In this document: positions 13,609-24,469 of the stretch, in pieces | Numbering within the stretch: position 1 is the stretch's first letter | Layout of the letters: each line of letters begins with the position of its first letter | DNA from: Periplaneta americana | Taxonomy: Eukaryota; Arthropoda; Insecta; Blattodea; Blattidae | Length of the DNA: 64,000 bases | Assembly (NCBI RefSeq): GCF_040183065.1 | Contig: NC_091119.1 | Coordinates: 209,130,298-209,194,297 of the forward strand | Direction: 5' to 3' | The notes under the pieces: model-generated | Database searches by the model: none | What the model was told of the DNA's origin: nothing | The model's input: only the letters and a program-made list of their open reading frames with translations | Translations under genes and position numbers: made by a program

Positions 13609-13913
13609 CTAGTGCCGGCTGGCGAGGAGGACCAGCAGGACGGCGGCGGAGGCGGCGGCGGCGGCGAGGCGCGGCGCGGGGGCGGCGCCCCGGCACATTT
13701 CCTTGACGAGGCCGCGAGGCAGGCCGCGTCTCTTCAGCATGTTGTTGACGCCCCGCACGTCGGTGTGGTGCAGGCGCTTGGTTCGCGACATCAGCACCGA
13801 GAACATCTTCTGGTGCCCCCGCGCGCAGAATGTGAGCACCATGTGCGAGCTCACCGCCTTCATGACCTGCACCGTGCCCGAGAAGCGCACGTTGTACCGC
13901 TCCACCAGGCTGC
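13609..13913 (-). CDS. Lipocalin exon 3: C-terminal barrel, helix and GPI-like tail
   Basis: Starts after acceptor CTGTTGCAG, completes Gly116 and codes for 100 more residues before TAG. Features in order: strands RYNVRFSGTVQVMKAV and HMVLTFC (C145); FSVLMSR, a usual lipocalin late strand; HTDVRGVNNML, the C-terminal helix; C189. With the exon 1 cysteine and C70 this gives four cysteines, as in ApoD-like lipocalins. The last 18 residues after APAPRL are Ala-rich then VLLVLLASRH with no charged run behind, typical of a GPI-attachment signal; grasshopper Lazarillo is a known GPI-anchored lipocalin. Membrane anchoring is therefore likely but inferred. The poly-alanine tract is coded by a GCC-rich run that may vary in length. 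Confidence 0.87.
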
Positions 13914-13989
13914 CTGCAACAGAATGTGCACATCTGTCGTCAGCTTATCGCTAATCCCACGAATGACAGAATTGTCATGTGGGTAAATT

Positions 13990-14400
13990 ACTGCAACCTC
14001 ACACCTCACAACTATGGCCTGCCAAACTCGTCGCTAAACAAAATCGGTTCGGTTCCAAAGTAATGTTATGTGCCTGGTGGAATTTTGAAGATGTGATTCA
14101 CTGGGAGTTTATTTCAAAGCAACGGGCAGTCAATCTTTTGCAACAGGATAAGGCGAGATCCCATAACGTTCGTGGGAGGAATCGAGCTGCTATACAGCCT
14201 GATCATAAGCCTTCAGATTACCATCGCCCACTTCCTGCGTGGAAGAAATTTCAGAAACTTGGAAGCCGTTGAAATAGGTATCACCGAATTCTTCGCATCA
14301 AAAACCAAAAACTAGTACCGTCGTAGGATAACAAACCTCACTTTCAGTGAGGAGGCGTAAGACCACAGAATCTAATGGTCTTTACTTTGAAGATTAGATT
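13990..14400 (+). pseudogene. mariner-type transposase fragment in lipocalin intron
   Basis: The plus strand reads RFGSKVMLCAWWNFEDVIHW (14,049-14,107), the known mariner segment between the first and second catalytic Asp, followed by LLQQDKARSH (second catalytic motif, normally QDNARPH, here DK) and PSDYH-like and FQKLGSR pieces. Internal segments are missing and stops occur. It lies only about 80 bases upstream of lipocalin exon 3, in the opposite strand. Confidence 0.75.
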
Positions 14401-15149
14401 AATTTCTTGTCACAACACAATTTGCTCCAAAACCAACATTACTTATCAGATAATGTTTGTATTAGCGTCGTTTCTGGTCCACCAGTTTGTACTATACTAC
14501 TGTTTTCAAGAACCGCATTTCTGCTGATTCAATCTTTCTAAATTGGTGGCTATCACTTTGTATTTATTTATTACTTAGTGTGTGTTTCAATGTCTCTTAC
14601 TAGCTCTGCGAAAGACGTCGTATCCTTATTTGAGTCTCATCGTCATTGTCATGCGGGGCTATGTAGTTCGCCTCAGAGTGCTTGGAATAATGACGCAGTC
14701 AACTACCCCTCACTTGAGACAAATATTATTAATTATTTTTACTCTAATCCAGAGGTCGGCAAACTTTTTTTTCCAATCGGCCAAATAGTAACTAAATTAG
14801 TCTCTAAGGGTGGTATTCATAGACTTTTCGCAGCACGCGCTACGAGCGTACTAAGCTAGCCCCGGCTATCCACTGGTTACTAGTACAGAATTCAAATCAT
14901 ATCCTATCGCTAACACTGGTTTATGAATACGAAAAACGCTGATAATCCACCGGAAACCCGCGCTAAAAATGTCTATGAATACGGCCCAAAGGTATTAAGT
15001 CGGCATACAGCTAGAGAGGCAAGACCTGGGGTATGACATCAGGACAGGCAATGTTTAATTGTAGGCCTCTTCTCCTCTAACCGTTCTTGCACATGTGTGA
15101 CAGGTCTAATCTCTCCAACTGCACATAATTATGCGCGAAAGTAATTTTC
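14401..15149. other. Intron DNA, nothing recognised
   Basis: Part of the 3.5-kb lipocalin intron. No further motif seen. Confidence 0.35.
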
Positions 15150-15284
15150 ACAAAATAATTAATTTAAGGAAAAGTAATTATAACAACAGTAATAATAATA
15201 AAAATAAATACACAATTGTTGAAATGTAAGTCTATTAATGAGAAGAATTAATTTTTTAGACAATATTTAGTCAAAACAACAACA

Positions 15285-15336
<52 letters not shown>

Positions 15337-15405
15337 TGATGAGTAAATAATTGTTGAAATTAAGTCTAATAATGAGAAAAATTATTTTTTTAGATAATAT
15401 TTTGC

Positions 15406-15448
<43 letters not shown>

Positions 15449-15590
15449 TAACAAGTAAAGAATTATTAAAATATATCTACTCATAAGAATGAAATTTTTG
15501 TTAGATAATATTTCGCCAAAACAACAACAATAATGATAATGAGAAGTGAATAATTGTTGAAATATAGGCCTACTAATGAAAAGAGAAAAT
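15150..15590. repeat. Tandem repeat with embedded (AAT)n
   Basis: Three to four diverged copies of a unit containing AATGAGAAGAAT, TTTAGATAATATTT and AATTGTTGAAAT, each interrupted by an AAT microsatellite (15,283-15,334 and 15,404-15,449). Long poly-Tyr and poly-Ile frames here are artefacts of the trinucleotide run. Confidence 0.8.
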
Positions 15591-16304
15591 CGTTTTTTTT
15601 CTTCACCATGTCATCAGCCTGAGGAATCAAGTGGTCTACGCTTCTAGGCACTAGCGATATGCTAGTTGAACGACTGCCTGCCATTGGACGAAAACAGCGA
15701 AAAGCGAGGCATTAAAAGCACAGTTAGAGAACAATCGACTTCTTAAAAAACAGCAGGTAAGAATAGGACAGCTAATGGAGACATACCGCGTCGCAAAAAT
15801 CATTGCAGAAAAAAAGAAACCATATGATTAGTGAAGCCTTTTTAGAAGCTAGCGATGCATTGTTGGATAATTCTAAAAACAAAGGTAAAACAATTTCTGC
15901 TGTAAAGTTAGCCAACACAATGGTGGAATCCACAGACCCTCAGACGTGGTCGCTTCTGCTCAAATGGCCGTCTTTTTATGAAAATGAGCTTTGATGATTT
16001 CATAATAAAATAAGAATTTCCGAAGGTCATTCCCCTTACAGGGAAGATGATATATTTTCAAAGATAAAAAACTTTATTCCCCCTGAAAATATACCCATAT
16101 CTAATTGGTAGGCTTAACAACGGATGGCAACGGATCGTAGCATTACAAGCTGCATTATACAAATGAATGACGTTATGAAACTTCTGGTGAAAAGTGTCAC
16201 CAAAATGAGGTCAGCGTTTACTGATCAACAGAATTGTCAATATGATGACCTGCTGCTTCACAGTTCTACAGCGTTTGAACCTGCAATAATAAACGTGATA
16301 AGTC

Positions 16305-17165
16305 TTATTCTGAACTTGAGGATTCGATCTGGCTACAGAATTTTGTATTTTTAGTGGACATCACACAAAAAATTAATGTACTACTCAATTGCCTACCCCA
16401 AGGCAAAGAGAAGGACTTGGGAGAAATGATATCTGATGTTCAGGCATGTTCAAGAAAATTTAAGTTCCGGTTCTGGAAAAAAAATCTTAAGCTTGAAAAA
16501 CAAATTGACAAACAGGGCTCCTCATCGTACTGAGGCAAAAGGAATGTAAAACTGTTTCAAGCTCAAGAGCACAATTTCAGACACGCTTTCAAGATTTAAA
16601 GAAAACTGAGTTTCTGGCGTAGTTTGTCGCATCACTTTTTATGGACTTTTTTTAGTAAGATATTTTACGACGCTTTATCAACATTTTAGGTTATTTAGCG
16701 TTTGAATGAGATGAAGGTGATAATGCCGGTGAAATGAATACGGGGTCCAGCATCGATAGTTACCTAGCATTTGCTCATATTGAGTTGAGGGAAAACCCCG
16801 GAAAACCTCAACCAGGTAACTTGCCCCGACCGAGAATCGAACCGGGCCACCTGGTTTCGCGGCCAGACGAACTAACCGTTACTCCACAGGCGTGGGCTTT
16901 ATAGACATTGACACTGAACAATTTTCGACGTCTGTCATGCAACACGATTGCTCAGGAATAGAATTGGAAACTTACAGCTTTCCAAAATGATCTGTGTTTG
17001 AAGTCTGCCTCAAGTTCAGAATCTTTTTCCAAGGAAAAGTATCCTGTCTTGCCTTGTGTTGCTCTTCGAGTGAAGGCGTTGTTCAGTTCAACCAATCTGG
17101 GTGAGGTTCGAGTAGAAACAAATTCAGTGCACAACTGCCTTCCAATGTCTGTGACTAGCATTAAA
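16305..17165 (+). pseudogene. hAT transposase pseudogene, C-terminal half (GTF2IRD2/SCAND3-like)
   Basis: The plus strand reads LEDSIWLQNFVFLVDITQKI (from about 16,314), a known segment of this hAT group, then CLPQGKEKDLGEMISDVQ. After an inserted SINE the sequence resumes with FIDIDTEQF and, in another frame, EKYPVLPCVALRVKALFSS (near 17,033-17,092), the known hATC region (EKYP...LFGSTYLCE). Frameshifts and stops make it a relic. It lies in the lipocalin intron, opposite in strand to the gene. Confidence 0.75.
16647..16896 (-). mobile_element. tRNA-headed SINE, family A, copy 3
   Basis: Minus orientation, about 90% like copy 1 by eye, inserted in the hAT relic. Flanks TTTATGGAC and TTTATAGAC (16,638-16,646 and 16,898-16,906) look like a target duplication with one mismatch, so this is an older insertion. 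Confidence 0.85.
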
Positions 17166-17383
17166 CAAATTGTAGCTGAGAGTGAATGCCATATTTCTAA
17201 TTAACAAATTGAAAGTTTTTGTCACTTTTATATGAATACAGAAAATATAAAAATTGTTGCCAGGAGTGTCATACTTCTAATAAACAAAGTAGGTTCATTC
17301 TCGCTCAAGCCTGATGGATGTATGCAATGGAGGGGAAAGGAACTCACCACCCTTACTGTTACAAAACATATCAGTTTCATTAC

Positions 17384-17606
17384 CGTTCTGGCTGCCCGCC
17401 GAGTCCCAGAAGCCCGGCTGGTGCGGCTTGGGCTGACGGAACTTGTACACCAGCACGCCGGCGTTCTCGTTCCACTGCAGGCGGATCGTGTCATCCTCGC
17501 GGTGGAGCTGCAGCACGGGACACACGTCGATCACCGTGCTGATCGTGTTCTCTTCCACCGGCTTGTCGTGCTCCACGATCTCCACCGCGTACCAGTCCCC
17601 CATCAG
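17384..17606 (-). CDS. Lipocalin exon 2: GxW motif and first barrel strands
   Basis: Codes for residues 42-115 of the 1a form plus one base of codon 116. It begins LMGDWYAVE: G44 and W46 form the conserved lipocalin GxW motif at the barrel base. C70 in IDVCP is a conserved cysteine position. Alternating strands follow (IRLQWNE, GVLVYKFRQ) and the exon ends FWDSAGSQN. The acceptor is TTTGTGCAG and the donor G|GTAATG, phase 1. N115 with the Gly-Ser across the junction makes an N-glycosylation sequon. An antisense open frame of 149 residues here is only a GC-rich shadow. A piece of a dispersed repeat sits in the intron just past the donor. Confidence 0.9.
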
Positions 17607-17879
17607 CTGCACAAATCAGAGTACGGCGATATAATGTTAAGATCTAATTTGTCCAAGGTGTTGAAATTGTCCACGTCATGATGTGAAGGGTTTTGGTTTG
17701 TACACTCATTCCTTCAAACAATACCTACAGAGTGTAAGTTCAGGGAATCGTGGAGGCCACACATTATTGGCAATCGTTTTGTCTTCAAACACATCGCGAA
17801 TTACCCATAAAGAAATATGGGCAGCATGTACTGTTGCAGAATCCTGTTAAACGAAGTCGAAATTAAGCCCTCTTTCAGT

Positions 17880-17998
17880 CAGTTGATCGAAAAAGACTAT
17901 AAAATCATATCAGCGCTAATTGTATATTCAAAGGTAAAAGTGGGTTATAAGATCATATCAGCGCTAATTGCCTGCTCAAAGGTAAAATTGCCCTATAA
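17880..17998 (+). repeat. Two-copy tandem duplication (about 55 bp)
   Basis: The stretch ATCATATCAGCGCTAATTG followed by CAAAGGTAAAA occurs twice, about 55 bases apart. Probably replication slippage within the long lipocalin intron. Confidence 0.8.
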
Positions 17999-18285
17999 TT
18001 CGTTTGTCATTAATAGGAAGTTTCTGGTCGTAAAAGGGGAACTTCATGGTTTTTCGATTGTTCTACCAGGCCTCGTCTAAAACGGGACCACCTGGTCTTC
18101 ATTCATACGTCACTGTAACTTAACGGGGATTTAATTTTTATAATTATGTTCAGGAAATTAATTTTCCTAACTTTCAAGACTAATTTTCCAACATTTTCCC
18201 GACCATTGCACATACGCTTACATCAACTTGCGTTACGTTACGTCCAGAAACAGCAACAAGTGAAGGCGTAGAATAAATCCACGAT

Positions 18286-18840
18286 ATGGTGCTGAATGCC
18301 CGTCGACTGAAAGTGCCAGAAATTATCGAGGTTATGCGTATCTTATCTGAACGGGTGCGCCATATCTTAGTCAAAGTCTTGGGCATGTCCAAGGTCTACG
18401 CAAGATGGGTTCCGTGTTTGTTAACAGAGGAAAAAACATGTCCTAAGTCAGATTGCGAGGGATTGTTGGTTCGATTTGAGAAAAATACGCCCTGCTTCTT
18501 GAGGCGGTTTGTTACCACAGACGAAACCTGGATCCACTACTACAAACAGCAGTTGAAATACAGGAAGAACAATGATTTTTCACCTCCAAGGAAAGAACGA
18601 GTAAAAGCTGTTCAATCGGCTGGGAAGTCAGGCTTCCGTGTTCTGGGATGCTAAGGGGATAATCATGATTGATTATCTAGCAAAGGGGAGAACATTATTC
18701 AAATCTCCTGCAGCAAATGAAAAGGAAAGCTTGCGAGAAGAGGCTGGACAAGGCCTACAATGCGCCTCCATTCGTTCCTATCTCCCACCCTCGCACTCCT
18801 AGCACTTTCAAATCCTGTCAATGCTGTCCAGCCAGTGGCG
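18286..18840 (+). pseudogene. mariner transposase pseudogene
   Basis: The open frame at 18,286-18,654 reads VRHILVKVLGMSKVYARWVP, the known mariner linker region, then FLRRFVTTDETWIHYY, which contains the first catalytic Asp. A frameshift near 18,630 moves the continuation VFWDAKGIIMIDYLAKG into another frame. The N-terminal helix-turn-helix is degraded and the later catalytic residues are not found. Confidence 0.85.
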
Positions 18841-19192
18841 TACGCAGCATTTCGTCAAGGGGGGGGAGGGTTGTTATTAGAATTGTTTACAATTTACATT
18901 ATCGGTATTTTAAATGCTGTGTATTATTATTAAAAATATGAACTGTCAAATGGACATGACTGTAAGGAAGACAATGAATTATTTTCGTGATAGACTGGGA
19001 TATTTTTTGGTTGTGAACGGTTCTCATTTTAAGCATCTGTGATGAAGTTTGGTTAGTTATAGTTTTATGGCTTACTCAACATGATTTTACATACTTATTT
19101 GTCTCAAGCTTTAAGTCCACGAAACAAGTTTAATAAATTGTTAAAAGATATGAAACGGGGGAATGGGTAAGTTTCTACCCATTCATACGTAA

Positions 19193-19368
19193 TATTATTG
19201 TGATGTACCGAAGGGAAACTAAGAGGTGGAACTTAAACTGAGAGGATTCAATCCGGCATCGGAACTGGAATCCGGTGTGGCTTAGTGGATAAACCGTCAG
19301 CACGTAGAGCTGAAAACCCGGGTTCGAGTCCCGGTGCCGGAGAGAATTATTCTCCGCTCCACCTATCC
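19193..19368 (+). mobile_element. tRNA-derived SINE candidate, family C
   Basis: A tRNA-like head has an A box (TGGCTTAGTGG) and a B box (GGTTCGAGTCCC). The 11-bp TTCATACGTAA occurs on both sides (19,182-19,192 and 19,369-19,379), a probable target duplication. Confidence 0.55.
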
Positions 19369-19599
19369 TTCATACGTAAAATTTAATGGAGATTCGGAAT
19401 ATGTAAATTTTAATATAGGGCGCCATTTAAAAAATTAGTTCACTGTCGAACCCTGTATGTCTGAATAACTGTTTTCTAACACTGGCATAATATTATATGG
19501 TTTACCTATAACAGGTTTGTATAAAACTTTTTTTTTTTGTAAAATTAAAATTTAAGAAGTTATTAACAATATTCCATACTTATTGTTCACCCTGTATAC

Positions 19600-21930
19600 G
19601 TATGTGTGTATGTATGTATGCATATATATATATATATATTAATGAATATATGAATAAATAAATGAATGCATGAATAAATAAATAAAAATAAGTGAAGAAA
19701 GAAAGAAACGAAGGAAGGAGTGACTGAATGAATTTCTTAATGAAGGAATAAATAAAGAATTTAATTTAATAAATAAAGGACTAAATTAATAAAGGAAAAA
19801 ATAAAAGTAAATAAATATTATCTTGTACACAAATTAAGATTGTAATGTTTATTTATATACAATACTCAAATTTCTGGAAAGTGTTTTTCTCATTTGCACC
19901 ACTTCGTGCAAATTGTGCAAAATCCTATCGGCAACTGGAAACCATGTTAATTTAGGTTTGTTGAAGTCATCTGTCCCAGCACCAGATTTCGTACGTTTTT
20001 ATATTTTCTTCATTTTCGTATGAATTGTATTTTCAATTTCATCTCGGCAATTCCAAATCCATTAATTTCAATTGCCTTTGCCACGTTTTCATAAAGGTCT
20101 GTTCTGGCATTTCAAATTCTTTTATAAAGGTTAAAGTGCAATCACGTGTGTTTTCGTACAAGTTAAGAAACTTTATGATTATCCCAGAGATCCACTTAAT
20201 CATTATTACAAATCAAACTCTCAAAACTTGATGCAGAAGACTACTCTGTACTGTACAATATCGGCATGCCGATCACTTGCGGATGCGTCACCACGAGAAG
20301 TTAGAATGCCACAACATTGCATGCAGTGCCGAATCTTGCACGGCAGTGAAGGTTTTACACGTTGAAGTTTTTTTTTACTTGTGCGCCAATAAATCCACCA
20401 TGTTCTCGTCAAGTTGGTGTTCATCTACAGAATGTGGCATTCAAACGATGAAAACAGTGCTGAACTTATTCTTGTATTTTGGTTATGAGTTACACATAGT
20501 CCTTAATAAATGTGCTTCTTCCATGCCTAGAAATGCGTTCCATCAATATGGTCCACCCTGTATTTCGTTTGGTGTGCCGAAACGGACCATTTTATCTAGA
20601 ATCGCGAATGATTATTTTTACTAATTCAACAAATATTAAAATAAGGTGAATTTTGTAATTACGTCAAAGTATTTCACATTTGTGAAAAAGGCGTTGAGTT
20701 TTCGTAGGCAATTTCGCAAGTTGCATAAGAAGCAGTTTATGGAGCATGGCGTGACCACCACCGCCCAGGACGCGTTTTAATGCGACTTGACTTCCGCGTG
20801 CGAGTTCATTGTTCTTGGAATAACATTCAGCTACAATTTCCCTTTTAATGTTCTGATCAAAACTGAGAAGCAAAGTTAGGCAATGGAAGGAAGTCCGCAT
20901 TTTGTAAGTTTATGCTATTTTATAAAATAAGAAGGAAAAGATTACAGTGAAAAAATGGTCGCTAGAGTCTGGTACTTACGCCACTTCTTACCCAACTTTC
21001 AATAATATACGGTACACTACTTCGCACTTATGCCACTTTTTCCCTTTATTTCTTAATCAGTCAATGTAGGCCTAATTTACGTAGATCAAGTGTTTTCCTG
21101 AAGAAGTTCAATTATAATTTTATTCTCTGGAATCTAGGTAACATTTCATATTCCTTACTGGATTTATGTTTAATGTGTGATTTTGTCACATGTAATGGAA
21201 ATCGAGAAGGTAATCAGATGTAATCCCGAATAAATCGCCATTTCATGTTCCTTCTATTAATTACATTTCACGCGCATCATTATGGACTAAACGGATTTAT
21301 AGATTATGAAGGGGAACAATATTCGGCTGAGGCTGTCCAAGTGTAGGTTTAGTGTGAGAAAAAAGAGCTTTCCAACCATTATCTAAAGTTTATCGTGCAA
21401 GTCTGAAAACTAGCGAACAGAAATTCAACAAATGAGAAGGGTAACAACCACCGTGAATACAGCAATGACCATACCTTGATCAGGGACATGAGACTTGCGG
21501 GCACTCTTTATTTGAGTGACATACCTAACCTGTAATCGTGAGTTCAAAGCCCACCTACGCTTGCTATAGCTGAAGATAGTTAGGCGTTCCCTCAATTTGT
21601 GCGCACAATACACCTGCCGAACAATCTGGTCCACTCCCTTCAGCTCGCCCCATTTCCGGTGAATCTCACCACTCGGAAGGCGTCGTTTTGGGTGATGCAC
21701 ACAGGCACATAAATCTCTGTTGAACCCAGGCCCGCTAGAAACGCAATAGGCGCAGAGGTCTTCGAGATGGAAGTACGTGAAGTTGTCCCAGAGTTACGAA
21801 CTTGTATACGGTTGGATTTACAGTAAGCTTGCCATTACTCAGTGAACAGCACATCAGAGTAGACAATACCAATTAATCAAATTCCGCTGAAACGAATTAG
21901 CAACAACCTTCCAACGCAGCCACGGAATGA
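19600..21930. other. Lipocalin intron DNA, no gene recognised
   Basis: Short (AT)n at 19,622-19,640, then an A-rich low-complexity stretch (19,640-19,820) with repeated AAATAAATGAAT-type words. Open frames around 20,221-20,900 and 21,425-21,700 have no motif I can name. A B-box-like GAGTTCAAAGCCC near 21,540 hints at another tRNA-like relic. Confidence 0.35.
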
Positions 21931-21944
21931 TACCAAATACACCA

Positions 21945-22150
21945 GGATATGGTCAACAAACACAGCCGAGTGGTTAGACCAAGGTTCGATCTCCGTCTGT
22001 GTGCAAAGCGGGTAATGCGGAGCTTTCTCGGGGTTGAACCAGGCCTGCACTGTAAGAACACGAGACACTTGTCATTTATTGGATTATTCTGCCAGTGCAC
22101 TGGAGTACCGTTCGAGGTCGTCTTTCTCTTCTGCAGGGGCGTGAGCATTT
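21945..22150 (+). mobile_element. tRNA-like SINE candidate
   Basis: GCCGAGTGGTTAGA (A-box-like) and GGTTCGATCTCC (B-box-like) lie close together near 21,965-21,995, followed by a GC-richer body. No target duplication was identified. Confidence 0.4.
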
Positions 22151-22188
22151 AGAACTACGATATCGCACCATCTACCCTTAAGTAGTAA

Positions 22189-22690
22189 CTATGGTAACCT
22201 GTCACTGATATATTCGACCTTTTTTACTGCTGATTTTATTCTTTTATGAACAAAGAATCCTGTTCCTAATTGGTGATTAATGTTTCCTTCCCCATAATAC
22301 AACAAGTAATCTCCCATTCGTGATATGCCATTCTCATCTAACCTAACCTCTTGTACTTCCACGAAGTCTATTTTATACCTAGCTAGTTCTTTTTCTACTA
22401 ATGTTACCCCTCCTGTTCTATAAAGACTAGTTACGTTCCAAGTGCCAAATCTCAAAACCTTATTCCTTTGATGTGGTCGTGCCAGACAATCTGTCCCATT
22501 CCGAGGCTTATTGTATGGATTCGTAACAAGCTGTTTTTTACGGTGATGGGTTGTTAGCCCTTCGCCCAACCCCCTAGCTGGAGGACCACCCCTTATCGGC
22601 TGTCCACGACTGCTTATTCAATATATTCGCAGCTACCCTCCATATCTGGAGGCCGTCTTCTCTATCCGCAACCTGAGGACGCGACATGCC
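22189..22690 (-). pseudogene. LINE endonuclease (APE-type) fragment
   Basis: The minus-strand frame at 22,189-22,569 reads LRFGTWNVTSLYRTG, the start of an APE-type endonuclease (GTWNV is the known first motif), then EVQEVRLDENGI (catalytic Glu region) and YYGEGNINHQLGTGFFVH. Upstream sequence still resembles the family's leader (QIWRVAANILN). This is the 5' part of the LINE family whose 3' part is at 52,553-53,806. The copy stops at ISDRLP, so it lacks the reverse transcriptase. Confidence 0.8.
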
Positions 22691-22858
22691 GTGGTGATAG
22701 GGACCCACCATACATAATATACTACGTCTATTAGTGAAGTCCTTAAGCCTATATTTTTGATTATTGGTAAAGGCTTTAGTAAGTCTGCATGTGAAGCATT
22801 CTAGTCCCTGATAGTACGATAGTCTCCGAGAGCCCAGTGTTAGACCTTGGTCCGTGTT

Positions 22859-23104
22859 TCAAGTGTGAGCGGCGCTACCGTCCGAGGACTCCGGAGGCCG
22901 GGGACGTGGCTGAGCCATTTCATCTAGAATCCGTTGCTTGAGGGCCTCGATTGTACTCGGTGGTTCCTCCTGGTAAACTCTACTCGAAGAAGTCACAAGC
23001 TGTTGGGTGTGGTGAACGCACGCAATATCCCCATATCGAGAAATGACACGATTAGGAAACAAGCCGTTCACGCTTACTCTCGCTGTGTGGCTGGTAGCTC
23101 CGTC
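22859..23104 (-). pseudogene. Tc1/mariner-like transposase fragment beside a tandem array
   Basis: The minus strand reads DGATSHTARVSVN, the second catalytic Asp motif of this transposase group, then LFPNRVISRYGDIA and IEALKQRILDEMAQ, the usual C-terminal helix. The third catalytic region (SPDL..CDFFLWG in relatives) is missing or replaced. The frame is continuous with the 54-bp array on its 5' side. Confidence 0.7.
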
Positions 23105-23535
23105 TCCTCGTTCACATCGCACCGAGCAAGTTGTTGCAACATGTCCGACGTCACACTCTCCTCGTTCACATCGCACCGAGCAAGTTGTTGCAACATGTCC
23201 GACGTCACACTCTCCTCGTTCACATCGCACCGAGCAAGTTGTTGCAACATGTCCGACGTCACAGTCTCCTCGTTCACATCGCACCGAGCAAGTTGTTGCA
23301 ACATGTCCGACGTCACAGTCTCCTCGTTCACATCGCACCGAGCAAGTTGTTGCAACATGTCCGACGTCACAGTCTCCTCGTTCACATCGCACCGAGCAAG
23401 TTGTTGCAACATGTCCGACGTCACAGTCTCCTCGTTCACATCGTACTGAGCAAGTTGTTGCACATGTCCGACGTCACAGTCTCCTCGTTCACATCGCACC
23501 GAGCAAGTTGTTGCAACATGTCCGACGTCACAGTC
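23105..23535 (-). repeat. 54-bp tandem array, eight copies, open in several frames
   Basis: Units start at 23,105 and then every 54 bases; the seventh has a one-base deletion (GTTGCACATG for GTTGCAACATG). Because 54 is a multiple of three, all frames without a stop stay open, giving 140-177-residue frames on both strands. On the minus strand the unit codes for an 18-residue motif, RCERGDCDVGHVATTCSV, in frame with the adjacent transposase relic. Neither strand has a promoter or other sign of a working gene. Confidence 0.95.
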
Positions 23536-24279
23536 GCAGCATGCGCCCTATGATCCCCATGTAGTAACTTCCGCGGAATGGGAAGGTTGCTGATGGAGTT
23601 ATCGAGGGTTTACGTCACTTCAAAACCTGAAGTTTTGCTTGTTTACGTACCCGGACAGATGGAAATGGGCCTTGTCACTCATCCATAGGTTGTGTACGAT
23701 GTCCTCATCTTGCTCAACCAAATTCAAAAAGTCTTCGGGTGATATAATGTACTTCATTGAGAGCTTGAAAGAGTTGATTTTATACGGGTGGCAGTGAAGA
23801 TCAATCTTACCGTTCTGCTGGAAATGTGAAGTATGCTATGCTCTACGTATGTTTTCCAGAGTTCGCACTGATTTTGGTCTTCCAGGCTTCTTCTTTGTCG
23901 TTGACGAAGTCTCTTCAAAGTTCTGAACCCAGTTTTTATTGCTTGGACTGATTCCACGGAAAGCACGACGCGCTACCGTTTTGATAAAACGCTAGTTCAT
24001 GACTTGCAACTAATGCTATGGTGTATAGCTTTCTAATTCGGTACAGCGAGATTCCCGCTCATTTCAAAATCATTCGTTATTCTGCCCCACCTTCTATTAA
24101 TTGTGTAAATAAAAATTAAATATCCGACAAATATTTTTGGATACGTACTTTCTGTATGCATTCCACAATGTATGCAACTGGTTAGTCAATTTAGAGTAAA
24201 TCGCGTAGCAACTTTGTGCTTTTTACCGAAATGAAGATCCATAATTAATTAATTAATTAATTTTGAGTTCGGGGTAGAA

Positions 24280-24430
24280 GAAGATATCAGATGATAGACG
24301 ACATGAAGAAATATGGATCATATGAGACAAAGAGGAAGGCAGAAACTAGAAAATACTGGAGAATGCTGGGTTTGTAGTGAAAGACCTGCCCTTGGCCAGA
24401 ATACTATGAATGAATTAATTAATTTTTAAT
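24280..24430 (+). mobile_element. LINE 3' tail fragment
   Basis: Resembles the stretches at 50,520-50,640 and 62,757-62,850: GGATCATATG, GACTAAGAGGAAGGCAGAAA-type sequence, GAAAGACCTGCCC and CAGAA. These mark the 3' end of a second LINE family, which here ends near AATTAATTAATT. Confidence 0.6.
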
Positions 24431-24469
24431 ACACATATTTCACGTACACCATTTTCATAGAATATACAA

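Noticed and set aside
13612-13986. 124-residue plus-strand open frame
   Set aside because: It is antisense to lipocalin exon 3; GC-rich codons on the other strand keep it open. The minus strand has the family motifs and splice site.
15248-15484. Poly-Tyr/poly-Ile frame
   Set aside because: Arises from the (AAT)n microsatellite.
17232-17681. 149-residue plus-strand open frame
   Set aside because: Antisense shadow of lipocalin exon 2 running into intron on both sides; no known motif.
22189-22569. Host craniofacial-development-protein-like gene
   Set aside because: Proteins with this name in insect databases are often LINE endonucleases; the GTWNV start and adjoining repeats identify this as a LINE fragment.
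23105-23535. CRISPR-like array
   Set aside because: The repeats are directly adjacent with no unique spacers, and the DNA is eukaryotic; it is a minisatellite.
22934-23564. Three plus-strand frames of 140-173 residues over the 54-bp array
   Set aside because: Products of a tandem repeat with length divisible by three; no start context, no domain. The minus frame at least joins a transposase relic.
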